From Xiphias gladius (Eukaryota; Chordata; Actinopteri; Istiophoriformes; Xiphiidae): a stretch of DNA of 64,000 bases. Positions 1-12,142 of this stretch are shown piece after piece (the stretch's first letter is position 1; each line of letters begins with the position of its first letter). Under the pieces are notes generated by a model that saw nothing but the letters and a program-made list of their open reading frames with translations, was not told the origin of the DNA and did not search any database. The stretch covers positions 17,112,632-17,176,631 of the forward strand of contig NC_053407.1 of NCBI RefSeq assembly GCF_016859285.1, in the 5' to 3' direction. The position numbers and the translations under genes are program-made.

Positions 1-3000
1 AAAATTTAAAAATAAAAAGGTCTAAAAGCATTGTTTTGTGTGTGTGTTTATCTAGGTCTAACTATGAGACCTACAGGGAGCTAGATATTCCTTTCTGACC
101 ACAGTAATGCAGGTTTAACTCCCATCGGCAGCTAATCTGAAAAACTAGTCAAACGTGCATCATCCACCCTGGCTTCCCTTTAATTTAATGTTACAGATAT
201 TTAAAATACATTTAACTGTCAACCTGAGTCCTCTAAAAATCAACCGAAAAAAAGAAAGACAGTGCACTTTCAACTATAAACACAAAACAAGCAGTGTACA
301 GAAAATAGAAAATTTAACTTAACTGTATCTGCTCTGAAAACAAAACTAATATAATTCTGTGCAATTTGATGATTTACAGGTAATGCAACAGTACAATTTC
401 AGACTCAACAACTACACTACAACTTGTGTCGTAAGAATAGGTCAAACATAGGTGGAACACAGCAGTCCTGCGTCGAAACTCAAATATCAAAGTGCTCAAC
501 ACTGTGTATGTTACTGTGTAACGTGAATTCAACCTAATGGCCTTTTATGGCTTTTCTTGTGTCCTAAGGCTACTGCAGAAAGCCAAAAGATTCAACTGAT
601 ATTTAATAGGTAAAGCTGAAACAACTAAAATGTTGCCGTTGAATCTTAATTTTATGACAGTTTTTCCACCATGACAAACGACTACAGTTAGCTTTACGAA
701 CACTGTGGATGAAAAAACAAAGACTATAGAGAGAAGAAGGGGATTTTACCTAGGAGCTACACATGACAAAAGCTGAAACTGATATATTCTGAAGTAACTG
801 AATACCTTACCAAAGCCGAGAATTAGGCCTGGAGCACAACATCACACATGGCACCTAGGCCTATTGACAATCAGTAGCTTGAAGGGGCGCTGTGATGGAG
901 TTTCAGTCAGAATCAGAGTACAAAATACTACCAAAGTACAAGACACTGGGAGATATTTGCCTTTAGTCTCCAGTTGTGGCTTTTGAAAAGAAAGCACATA
1001 TCCACTTACAGAGCTGTATACAGATCAAAGAAAATAGTTTTTGTTTGACCAGACTTAAGGCACACTCAAACTGGCCAAAGTAAGGGGAGTGGGAATATGT
1101 CCTGAAACAGTCTAAATACTTCTCGTGTACAAATGTTACAGCCAAAAAATTCCAATCACACCTTTTATACTTCCACGCCTGCCTTTTTTCTTGTTTTTAG
1201 TAATTATTCAGGAAGTAGCCTTATGTAACAGAAACTGCCATTGACTTGTAAATCAAAATAAGAATATTTAAAAGCTGAAATGTAATTGTACTTTTAATTT
1301 AATAACTTTTAATTCCCTTGTACTGCGGCTCTTGTCATGGTCAACTACGTTGCTGGCCAGTTCTTATGAATTCTTAAATGTAACTGACTACTTGAGGAAT
1401 CTCTCTTCTCAAACCCACAGTATGCTTTTCTGCATCTGATATTACTATTTTGGGAAGTAAAAGTAAGCCTGCATCTAAACCTGGACTAATATATTGATTA
1501 TCTTCAGAACTGCAATTATAGTGCGATAGGAACTACTTTGAGAAGTTTCACAAATGGGCACAACAGAGGTTTTAAATCAGGATCCTGGTAAAATGTGCAA
1601 CAGCATCTGAAGAAAAATACCTCCACTGTCTGATTATAAATTCTTATCCATGCCTCTTGCTTGTTTTAACAGTTCAGTGATATAATGCGCACAAGAAACT
1701 ACTAAGGCACAAAGCATGCCAATACTTCACATCTCCAATTACATGACATTTCACAAAACATGTTAAGAAAACAGTCTCAGTATGGAGTTACTACAACCAA
1801 ACTCTCCTATCATTATTCTGGGGGATTTTAACAGGGCTAGTAAGATAGCTAGCTTGTTAATTAGATGATGAATGTAGTGTAAAAACTAATAACAGTGTTC
1901 TAAGATGGCACTCCTTCATTTCAACAAAAACTGCTCATCAGGCAGATTAACCAAAGACATTCTTCAGGCCTCTTCATTTCTGGGCCCAAAGCACATTCAC
2001 ATTTGTGTCTTTCTCTGGCTGAGCTGGTCAACGGCCTATCGAGTAGGCTGAAACTGTGTCAAAATCTTGTAAATGACTTGAATATTTCGACAAGATATAT
2101 TAGGCATTAACAGGCTATGCTATTTAACTTATTTCCTCAACATGAGTCTTTTTCTATATTTAGCCCAACCATTTATGGAGAGTTTGTGTTAAGATTAAAT
2201 GAATCTTCACACTAACTCTTCATTCAAAGCCCACAGTAGCTCTATAATTTATTATTTATTCCTTTCAGGTCATGGTCTGACTAACAAACAGGCTAAGCTG
2301 GAACAGACTAGTGCGATCCAGTTTGGAATAATTTATATACTGTAGCTATTCTATACTATTTTAGGAAATAAATACGCAAAATCAAGGACTCATGGCCACC
2401 CTTGGAGCACAGATTAGTGAGTGCATACAAGTGATAGCATCAGACTTTGCATCAGAGTGTTAGAGTCACAGATGTGTGTGCACACATACACTCACCCCTA
2501 TATCAAAGAGCCCTTCTTGAGGCTTTGCATAGCAAACAGGTGCTAGATTAAATCGGAAGGGTAGAGACAAAAGCTTAGTGTCTGTTACTTGGCCTGTCAC
2601 CACAGAAGTCAAGTCAAAGCCTGACACGATAAACCTAGACTCACGTTTAAAAGCAAGGGGAGTTAAAAGACACAAATGAATGCCAAAGACAAATAAATAA
2701 AATCTATTGATTGCTCAATAGCCAAGAAAGTGACGTACTCTAGCAAAGGTGATTTCCAACATTCGATCCATGCAATTTTGTGTACTAATATAAACTTTGG
2801 ATCAGGCAAAGACCATGAAAACACAAAGCAATTACAGAATGAAAACCAATTATCACACAACACACAGAATGCACAAATTAACTCTGACTGTGACATAACA
2901 GCTGATTAATAACCAAAGCAACAAAAGAAACACTATACAAATTTTAAAAAGACATGGCTGGTGTTTTTCTGTTTTTGTTTTTTGTTTTTTTTAAATCACT

Positions 3001-3900
3001 GTCACGAACATCATGAAAAGACCCAGAACCAACAATGTTTTAGTCTATCGATCAATACTTTCCAACTTTCTACCCTGTCTGTGGCACTAAACTCCAAGCC
3101 CATCCATACCTACTGAAGATGCAACTCTTTTGAAATAGGCTACAAATAGGCTAATTTCCTGAAAAAACATTTACCAAACATGACTAAAACAGGAGTAAAA
3201 AGTGTATTTGCAGGGGACTATTTTCAGCTGCAGCCCATTAATACACATTTGGGATACTGGCACATATTAAGGGCAACAGGATAATGTATGTGGGACTGAT
3301 TCAAAAACAAAACTCCAGAGCATGCCCAGGTGCATGGTAATGTAGGAACATGTCACCCTGTACAATAGCGTGGCTCAATTAAGTGTTTTTAATAGTTTTT
3401 GGGCAACAGTGGAGCCATATGGCACAAATGAAGAAGCTTTATTAGCCTTTGGCTTCACAGGCAGTACATGTTAGTAGAATCAATTCACTTTTGGCATAGG
3501 TCTTTTCATGGGATTTGTTGGCAGACAAAAAAATATAGAGTATTGACAGCCATATTCTTTAACTATATAAATTTAGAAAACAGCAATATTCAAGAGACCT
3601 TAAAGTTGTGACATGCAAACTAAGCAAGGTGGTTTTCTCACACTGACTTTCGATTACTGGTGATAACTGACATGTACTGTAACCACCACTGTAACATATA
3701 GTGTATGGAACCACATTCAAATCAATTTAGGTATTCTAGCACCAACCACCAGCCAGTCTTTTCTTTATCCACTATTCTGCCGGCAAAAACCATCGTTCAT
3801 CCAAACAAACTATTCCTATCAGACTTAACACAGAGTCTAAACTGTCAGAAATAGACTATTTTTACAGAACACAATCACACATTATTCAATAGGGCTAACT

Positions 3901-4200
3901 AGGGGTGCAACTAACAATTATTTTCATTATTAAGTAATTTGCTGATAATTTCCCTGATTAATTGGTTAGTTTTGTTAATAAATTGTCAGGAAAAGTGAAA
4001 AAACTGCCATTAGAATTTTGACAGAGCCCAAGGGGATGTCTTAATATTGCTTGATTTATCTAACCAAGAGTCCAAAACCCACAGATGTTCAGTTAACTAT
4101 ATACAGTATATGATCGCACATTTGAGAAGCAGGAACCTGCAAACATTTGGCAACGTTTTCCCTAGCAAAAACAACTGGTTGAGTGAAACAATGAATCAGT
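3901..4200 (+). mobile_element. Dispersed MITE/SINE-like repeat, copy A
   Basis: It starts with a GGGTGCAACTAAC-type end followed by an ATTATTTTCATTATT segment, then runs through a body containing 'gtcaggaaaagtg' and 'agagtccaaaac'. The same ordered blocks recur at four other places in this window, in both orientations. I recognise it as a very abundant repeat of percomorph fish with inverted terminal sequences (GGGCTGCAACTAA at the ends); the class assignment (non-autonomous DNA element) is inference. The copy is diverged. Confidence 0.6.
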
Positions 4201-4237
4201 AATAAATAATATAATATCTATACATTCAGTAATAAAA

Positions 4238-4268
4238 AATGTATAGAGCTGAAACAGCTCTATACATT
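4238..4268. repeat. Perfect 14-bp inverted repeat, 3-nt loop
   Basis: Arms AATGTATAGAGCTG and CAGCTCTATACATT flank the loop AAA without a mismatch. It lies just after repeat copy A. It is too short for a pre-miRNA; it may be the centre of a small palindromic element. Confidence 0.7.
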
Positions 4269-6177
4269 ATTTTAACACAAGGTTAGATAACAGGCTTTGT
4301 AACATTATCCAGTTTCAGTGGTTAGAGTTGACCTGGCCTAACTCAATAACATTTTTTTTGCTGCAGGTGGGTTCACCATCCCTCTTACCCCCACGGGTGC
4401 AGTTGGAAGAAAGTCCCTGACACTGTGATCGTAAATATTGCACCAAGCTTTAAGGCGCAGGCTATTCTGAGAACAAAAGGAGTAAATCAACAACAAAGTC
4501 ATGGGCCGGACAGGTCTGCACCTGTACAGCTGGGTGCCGCAGGTTGTGACATCATGCAAAGTAATACAATCCCCAGACAGCACTGTTGTGAGCCATATCA
4601 GCCCAAAGGGGCATGGTCCAAGCCAGGAACAGTGAATGAAATTGTCCTATTTACTTACAAAAACATCTCTGGAGCTTTTAAGTTTTTCATCTTTTTCTTC
4701 TCCATAATAATATATTTTCAAGCAGTAGCACAAAATGTTGGCTGTTTCCTTGTGTCCAGTGGTTTTCTATCAAGGTTATTGTATCACTTTCATGCAGAGC
4801 TGCATCTTGAGAGCAGCCAGACCAATGAATTTTCTACTTCTATCCTGCCTCATCTGTTCAGTGTCAGTCTCAGCAGCGTCTCATGTATACCAAAGCCTCC
4901 CTAAACACATCAATCATGAAAAGCACACAGAGGTTATCTATGACTCTCTGAATTTGTAGATGCAGCTAAAAAAATTTAAATTCTTTACCCTTGGTTTTTG
5001 GATAAAACGATTAAGCTGTTTCATGGGTGAAACCAAGCCATGATTTTACCATGCTTTTATCAACAAAGTAAAACATTACCTGCAATATGATTACAGTACT
5101 GAATGCTAAAATGCCAAACAATGAATGGGAAAATTACAATTTATTTTAAAAAAAAAAGCCTCGTAGGTTTACTCAAACATACCTGAATGACATCAAATTT
5201 GCATTTTGAGATCTACTTGAAAGCATGAAAAAATAAGCAAAACCACTCTAATGTAACTGTTTATCAGACCATAATTTTTAGTTGTAACATTATCATCCTG
5301 CTTTTGCCTGCTGTTGCTAATGAGTGACATTACAGTCACCTTCAGCAACTCTAAGTAAATGTTTGTGTTGGATTTCATTATTTTAAAGTAAGGTGTGTCC
5401 AATATTTTGCTCCCCAGGGGGACGAGACTATTGAAAAAAATTACCACAGAGCTTAATTGATGTCTGTCTAACACCATCTTAACAACAATTGAAAAAAAAA
5501 TCAAGCTTTAGAAAGATAGTTCTCACACAGCTATTGTACTGGATTGTGTTAAATTGTACGGAGGCTGCTTTTATTGTGCACACCCCTGCAAGATACAATC
5601 ATCTTATGCTGCACCCAGATCTCAAAGTAGACTGCAGTGAATTATGCCATATGATGATGGATTGGGTTCCCTCTAGTGGCCTCCTAAACATGCCTCTGTC
5701 AACATCCTGGAGTTCTTCTCAGTCCCAAACATTGCTCGTCAAATGGCTGCTTTTCTCTGTTTAATGTAACTGTAACTCTAATAAAGGCTTTGGGGCTTCC
5801 GGACCATTTGTCATAAAAGCAAACTGAAGATATTAGTCAGTGGTCTGAGTCCAGTTAATGGTCTCAGACCACCATTAACTGGCATATCTCATTATGGTTA
5901 CAAAAATGAATAAACTAAATGGTTAATCAGTGACTCAAGAAATAATCAAACAATCAATATTAACATAATACAGCCTTAATGAATGTTACTCATATAGATT
6001 CTTAGCTGTTGTATAACTAAAAAGGTCTATGAAGCTGTTAAAGTTAATTACATACCAGATCTGATGTATTAGTTGGTAGCAATAAGACCAACTGACTGCA
6101 CCACTTACCATAATTTAATTAACCTATTAAGATAAAAGTAAAGAGGGCATGCAGCTGAACTCCCTGCCTGTCTTTCT

Positions 6178-6180
<3 letters not shown>

Positions 6181-6241
<61 letters not shown>
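6181..6241. repeat. (AC)n microsatellite
   Basis: About 30 uninterrupted AC units on the + strand. Confidence 0.97.
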
Positions 6242-6244
<3 letters not shown>

Positions 6245-6347
6245 TCAAACATAACACCCTCAACACTGTCTTTCAGATGAGCGCAGTACTGCCATATTAC
6301 TAATTCTTCCCCAAAACATAGACAAGGATGTGGGTAATCCTTAGCAG

Positions 6348-6709
6348 TACAGCTGAAACTGATAGTCAATGAATCGATTAGTCGACTGACAGAAAATTGG
6401 CAACTTGCAACTATTTTGATAATCAATTAATTATTTGATTCGTTTCTGTAAGCAAATATGTCAAATATATGCTGGTGTCAACTTCATAAATGTGTGTTTT
6501 CAGCTTTTTTCTGTTTTTTATTATAGTATACTGAATCTCTTTGGGTTTTGGACTGTTGGTCAAACAACACATCTGAAGATGTTACCTTGGACCCTTAGAA
6601 ACTGTGCTGGACATTTTTCTGTTTTTTCTGATATTTTACAGACATAGCAATTAATTGAGATAATAATTGGCAGAACAACTGATAATGAAAATAATTAGTT
6701 GTAGCCCTC
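6348..6709 (-). mobile_element. Dispersed MITE/SINE-like repeat, copy B
   Basis: Same family as the copy at 3901-4200, in the opposite orientation. It reads from an AGCTGAAACTGATAG-type end, through 'gaatcgattagtcgactgac' and 'tttggactgttggtcaaac', to a terminal AATGAAAATAATTAGTTG-TAGCCCT end. This is the fullest copy in the window, about 360 bp. Similarity is by eye. Confidence 0.65.
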
Positions 6710-7938
6710 GTACTCGACTTGGTTAGTCAGGTAAACAGCAAGGATGAGACCAATGCTGCAGGTATCAGAGGGGCAAAGCATTTCCAGCTTTGTCCTTGTG
6801 TAATGGCTGGTTGGTGAGGGACCATGCCTTTGACACTGCACTAGTTTATCTGAGTACTTTCAAGGTGGTGGTGGGGTCTGGGGGGGATATCATAAACCTC
6901 TGCATGTATGCATGTGTTATATGTCCCCCTGTTGACCTTCTCATTGACAGGTGAAGAGAAGTGTGTGAAGGATGAGGCATATGGCAAGTGTTTAAAATGT
7001 GCTCGGAATGAACAGGAAGCTAAATTTAGAGACAGCCGGACTGCATGCAAGGCACGAACTGAGGTGAAAACCCATCCTCCTGAGCTGAAAAGGTTTCAAC
7101 CTGAGCAAAAATTGTAGACTTATTCCAAGCTGCATGACTCACATCTTGAATGCAGCAGCCATTTCAAAAGGTAGCATGTTTGCAAGGTAGCTCGGACCTG
7201 ACTGGCAAAGGAGCTGCACCCAGGTTCAGTTCCCTGGGAAAACACTGGTTGATCAATTTAAGTTCAACAAAACAGCAATAAATAATTTCTGAGAAAATTA
7301 TATTGGGGAATATTTGGACATGAAATTAATGTTCCAATTTGTCAATCATTTAATTGCTCATGGCTATAGCCTCCCTACTCTGCAATTTTTCGATCCACTA
7401 AAGTTCTTGAACACCTGATTCAATTGAAAGCTACACCTTTTTGATAGCTTTTTAACGAGGCTGCGAGACTTAACACGAGTGTATACAAGTTAGCCTACAA
7501 GTTAGAAAGTGTACTTTGGAATATCGCTGGCCTGTTGGCTGTAATTTTACTTAATACTAGTACAGGGAAGAGTGCGGAGAAATAGTAAAAAAAAAAAAAA
7601 GGCTAGGTTTAGATAAAATGATATTATCTCTAGATCGATTAATATTATGGCATTCAATCAGCTAAACAGCAGGAGACAACAACTACTTTAAATCCTTATT
7701 CGTCTAACCATGACAATTAAAAGCCACATAAAAGCCCACTAGGAACTTAAGTTAACGCTATAGGAGTTATGGGTCAGACATAAAATTACTGCAATACTTA
7801 AAGTATACTTTAAGTAATATTATGAAGTAGAGTGAGCGGGTTCCAGGGTGGTGGGTTCAAGGCGAGTTAAGTTAAGCTAACGGTAAGCATCAGTATCTCA
7901 ATACAAGACAATATTTTAAAAACCCCGCAGGCACTCAC

Positions 7939-7955
7939 CGCGGTTGTAAAGACAT
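7939..7955 (-). CDS. First coding exon of an unidentified gene (partial)
   Basis: On the minus strand an ATG at 7955 is followed by five codons (Met-Ser-Leu-Gln-Pro) and two further bases, then CG|GTGAGT, a strong splice donor at 7938. Upstream, towards 8090, lies a short GC-richer 5' untranslated stretch and a housekeeping-type promoter. No further exon of this gene could be assigned in the 7.9 kb to the left, so the product is unknown. Promoter plus donor make the exon plausible; the choice of ATG is an inference. Confidence 0.4.
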
Positions 7956-8100
7956 TTTCAGGATCCTCGTAGACTCTTCTTTCCGACTGAAATGAAAAAT
8001 ATTCGGTCGGCGGCACGGCAGCAGAGAAGATTTTAACAAAAGCGTGTCCTGTAGCTTTCTTCGACCAAACGAAGATGGCAGCCGGAAGTGACCTGTGTCT
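7956..8100 (-). promoter_or_regulatory. Housekeeping-type promoter of the unidentified minus-strand gene
   Basis: The + strand reads AAGATGGCAGCCGGAAGTGACC at about 8072-8093: a YY1-like AAGATGGC core followed by an ETS/GABP core CCGGAAGT. This pair is typical near the start site of TATA-less vertebrate genes. The surrounding sequence is locally richer in CpG than its AT-rich flanks, and a splice donor follows on the minus strand at 7938. Factor identities are motif-based only. Confidence 0.5.
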
Positions 8101-10176
8101 TTAATCGTTCACCATTAAAAAAACAAGAAGGCAATGACAACTTACAATATTTAAATTTTTTATTTTTCTTACGTGCAATATATTGATTTAATGTATTTTT
8201 TATTTTATGTATTTATATTTTTTTCAATATCTGGCCTACATTTACATATATGCTTGCTATATCTCTGATTTGATCAGTTTTGTTTGTACATATTTTGTAT
8301 GTATATGTTATTCTGTTAGTAAAGTCATAAAAAGATTAAAAAAAAATTTAAACGTCATTAATGCAATATTAATATTCTCTTTCTGTCTATAATAGGAGAC
8401 AGCTTCAACTTGAAGACAATACGGAAGGAAGGAAACACTAAAGGATTTCCATCTATCTATCTAGAGGATATCTTAGAGGATATATTTTAGTATGCGTCAT
8501 CTTTAGTTCATCCTGGGTTTCAAGGGGGTAGCAGTTATTAATGCTGTGTTATGCTGCAGCCCTCAGGTTCAGATTAAGGTTCAGGTTTATTGTCTTTTCG
8601 ACACATATGCATGACATACGTACAGGGAAACGAAACGTTGCTCATGGACCTCAGTGCAACACAGGCATACAAGCACCACACAGTCTTAAGGGTAATAGTG
8701 GGCACTCTTACACTAGCCGCAAAAGCTTGGATGTAAAACAAGGTCCAGTGTGTTTTCTCTTCTTGTAGCAAACTTGACATGCTGGTGGGAATTACAGTCT
8801 TTAAATTTCCATGATCACAGCCTAATCATCAAGGTCCAAAACACCCCAGCAACCAAATCAATGTTTTAAAAACAGAACACCAGTGCCACCTACTGATATA
8901 TTTTTGAAAACACATGTTCACATAGGCACCTACACAATGATTCAAAACTGAGTTCAAGCATCTCTCTGCTGCCTTCACTACAGTCATCATAACAGAGGAG
9001 AACAAGGTTTATTTCACCATTTTTATTAATGCTAACAACTCAGTAACATTTTAACCTGTACCACTAATGAAGTACAGATTAAAATGTACTACCATTTATT
9101 TCGGGGATAATGGAAATACACCACTCTGATGTGATGTTGTTTTTAGATAACTGGCTCTTGTGCATGATAACCCTACATGATCTTCTTTATGGTTTGACTA
9201 AACAGAATCCCAGTCACTGTAATTCAGTACTACTGTCAGGGTTAAAATCTCACTTACAGATAAAGTCACTTCATGCTCATGCTGAAAACCTAGTATGTCT
9301 GAAGACATAAGCAGGAACATTTACATAAATAAATAAAAATGAATTAAATTGAAATATCTGTATTGATACAAATTAAATAAGTAAAATATGATCATATTTA
9401 TTAATTACAGGGTATACCAAAATAAGGCTTGTGGTCAAAAATCATACAGATTGATGCTTAAATTCAATCTGCTTTAAAATATAGCCTGAGCACAAGATCA
9501 GTGAAGGTAGAATTACTCATTTAAAAATAGCAGAATGAGCAGAGAGTTGTATTGAATTCCAACAAGATACTGTACTAAAACGGGGAAGATGTACAGGATT
9601 CAAGATATACAGGATAAGCATCTTTATCCTTGTAAAATCAAATCATATAGTAACTCACTAGATAAAAGCATTTTACAGCTCTTAAAATCTCTTTCACACC
9701 AGATATAACTACAGAATCAGATACAACAAATAATCATTTTAGAGCCTGTGTGTTTTATCTTGAGGAGGAAGCATGTCTCTAGCCCTTCAAAGAACTAATC
9801 CCCCCCCTCCCTTCATCGTCACTTTGCAGGGAATAACAACACCTACTAAGAAAATGGCTAAAGATGCACATGACCTGCCTGAAAACAGGAATAATGCACA
9901 CTGTGCCTAGCTTTGAAGAGATGTGTGTTTCAATTCTATTCCTTTGGTCACAGAGCCAGAATATTAATGTATTTGTATGCAAAACTATCAACATTACTTC
10001 CATGTACATTTTTTTGATCACTGATTAAATATCAAAGAAAATGTAACCAAAATAACGAAGTAAGCAATTCTTTCAAATATTCATATGGCACCAAGGCACA
10101 TATGGCAAGAGGACAAGTGTATAAAGTCTTACTTAACAGGACAATGGTAAACTGGGTTTTCATTCATTGGGAACAC

Positions 10177-10226
<50 letters not shown>

Positions 10227-11350
10227 ATATAATTTTTTTTTCCAAATAAAATACTGCAGTCCCCTATATTTTGCGATTTTATGCATAAACAAGAGGCAAA
10301 GAGCAAGAGAAGCAGATCTAAGCAATTTTTTTGTATCTCACACTCAGTGGGTGAGAGTTGGCAGCCTTGTCATGATCAACCAATAGTAGAAAAGTTTTTC
10401 CTTCTCTCTCTTTATTTGAATCCTAAGGCAATAGCCCCTCTCTGAGGAAGCACTGGCTAAGCAGGGCACTGGAGGGATTCCTCAACATACGATGCATGTC
10501 ACTGCTAAATGACCAACGGAAAGTAAATCAATGAAAAGCCAAGACTAGGTGAATCAGTTTGTGTGTTCAAGTGGTTTATGAAAAACATTCTTACTTAAAC
10601 AGGGCTAGATTATACAATACTTTTTAAATGAATATAGTACAAGATATATTCAATGTTCCACAACATTTCCAGACATCAAATATAAATGTCTTTATGTATA
10701 GTACTTAGCGAACCTTGCAAAACCTTGTGAACAAGGAACTTCATACATGACCTGAGTTAACTGGCTTAAAATTTATCTGGAGCAGTTGTCAGAGCAGCAA
10801 GTCCTTAAGAAACCCTGCAAAAGGCTTATTTACAGTTAGTTGGATCATGACCAAGGATTTTCAAAGTTAACCCCATTCCTGACCGTATTTGTTTAGCTGT
10901 AATTAACTTCTTTCCTTAGAGGCAAAGATGGAAAAATGATCTAATTACGCTTTTAGATACTAACCTTTAAGTCACTGAGAAATCATCAAGATCGCTTTCT
11001 GTAATTATCAAAACCTTTTTTTCACAACAGGGACTTTTAATACCTATACATATTAAATAGGCTATACAATAAAAAAAATCAGATGCCTACACTTACAAAA
11101 AATAATCAATCAATATATATTGTTTGGGAAACTACACTATGAGCAAGCAGATAAATTCAACTAAAGGTTTCTTACTGTCATCAGACCAAAGGAACCAGAA
11201 AACATGGCATTTAATTAAGACATTTTGAATGTGATTTGTCAACTATGCACTAAAAAGTATGACATGCACTAGCATCATAATTGTTTATATTTGGACTAAA
11301 GACTGGAATGGATAAATTTTAGTTAATTTGAGTCAGATTTATCCTGATGA
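8100..11350. other. Non-coding, no gene seen
   Basis: AT-rich sequence with no convincing reading frame, splice pattern or recognisable repeat apart from the (AT)n tract at 10182-10222. Confidence 0.6.
10182..10222. repeat. (AT)n microsatellite
   Basis: About 20 uninterrupted TA units. Confidence 0.95.
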
Positions 11351-11356
11351 GACCCT

Positions 11357-11925
11357 GTGGCCACATATGGGGACATTATATCATGGGTTTGCTGCACCTT
11401 ATACTTCATTCTAGTTAACTTAGACCTGCTGTCCTCATTAGTAGACATTGTTTATGCCTTGGAGGCACAGTTCTTAATTGGCTTTCTTCCGAGTTTACTG
11501 GAAAATCATTCTGTTTCTGTTGGTAACATTGAATCTTTGAATGAAGTCGGCATTCCATATGGAGTCCCTCAAGGGTCGGTTCTTGGTCCACTGCTGTTTT
11601 ATTTGTATATGCTCCCACTTGGGTCCATCATTCAGCAATACAATATTTCATATCCAACCAATATTGATGACACACAGTTATACAGTATATATCTGTTTCT
11701 GCCAACAACATTAGTCTAGTGATCAATCTATGAATGGCTTAGTTTCTCACTATATTGTAGAAATGCTCACTGAGTACACACCAGATAGATCCCTTAGATC
11801 ATCATGCAAACGTATGTTTTTCTCATGTATGATCTTTGCCTATTTTTTTTCTTTTTGTCTTGAAGCATATTGAGTCTAGCTCTGTTGTATGAAATGTGCT
11901 ATACAAATAAACTTGACTTGACTTT
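11357..11925 (+). mobile_element. L2-type non-LTR retrotransposon, degraded 3' part
   Basis: An open stretch at 11357-11719 carries reverse-transcriptase signatures: GVPQGSVLGPLLF (from 11561), then a degenerate catalytic box NIDDTQLY where intact LINEs have Y(A/V)DDTQLY. The element ends near 11891-11922 with a tail of the type gaaatgtgctata-caaataaacttgac, followed by TTGAC repeats; this is characteristic of teleost L2/Maui-like LINEs. Only about 170 bp separate RT motif 5 from the tail, so the C-terminal part of ORF2 is deleted. The copy is dead: the catalytic motif is altered, an internal deletion is present and the 5' end is missing. Confidence 0.75.
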
Positions 11926-12142
11926 TTAATGCTATCTAGTGGTAGCAAAAGCACGATACATTAATCAATGTAAGGACAAAATATCAAAAATATTATACAG
12001 CAAGACCGAGATAAAATTGGAAAAGGTAAAAAAAAAACGTCATCAAATTTTATGGTTGGAAGTTGTTTATTTAGACTTAATAAAGTTTGTAGTTTTATAT
12101 GGCATACAAATTTGACAAATTTTAGCAAAAGTAACAAGCTGG

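Larger units (their letters stand above)
1..7930. other. AT-rich non-coding DNA, probable intron
   Basis: No convincing coding exon was found on either strand. The stretch is AT-rich and contains two dispersed repeat copies (3.9-4.2 and 6.35-6.71 kb), a CA microsatellite at 6.18 kb, a perfect 14-bp-arm hairpin at 4238-4268 and an interlocked inverted repeat at 5840-5882. Because a minus-strand first exon with a good splice donor lies just to the right (7939), most of this is inferred to be the first intron of that gene. Confidence 0.5.

Noticed and set aside
4659..4766. Possible minus-strand exon of 36 codons ending in a GTAAGT donor
   Set aside because: The frame is open and ends at a good donor, but the acceptor side has no pyrimidine tract, the phase does not match the exon at 7939 directly, and the peptide resembles no family I know.
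4425..4904. 159-codon plus-strand open frame
   Set aside because: No domain or family resemblance, no splice or promoter context, and composition like the surrounding non-coding DNA.
6181..6241. CRISPR-like or satellite array
   Set aside because: The only tandem arrays in the window are simple microsatellites; there are no spaced direct repeats.
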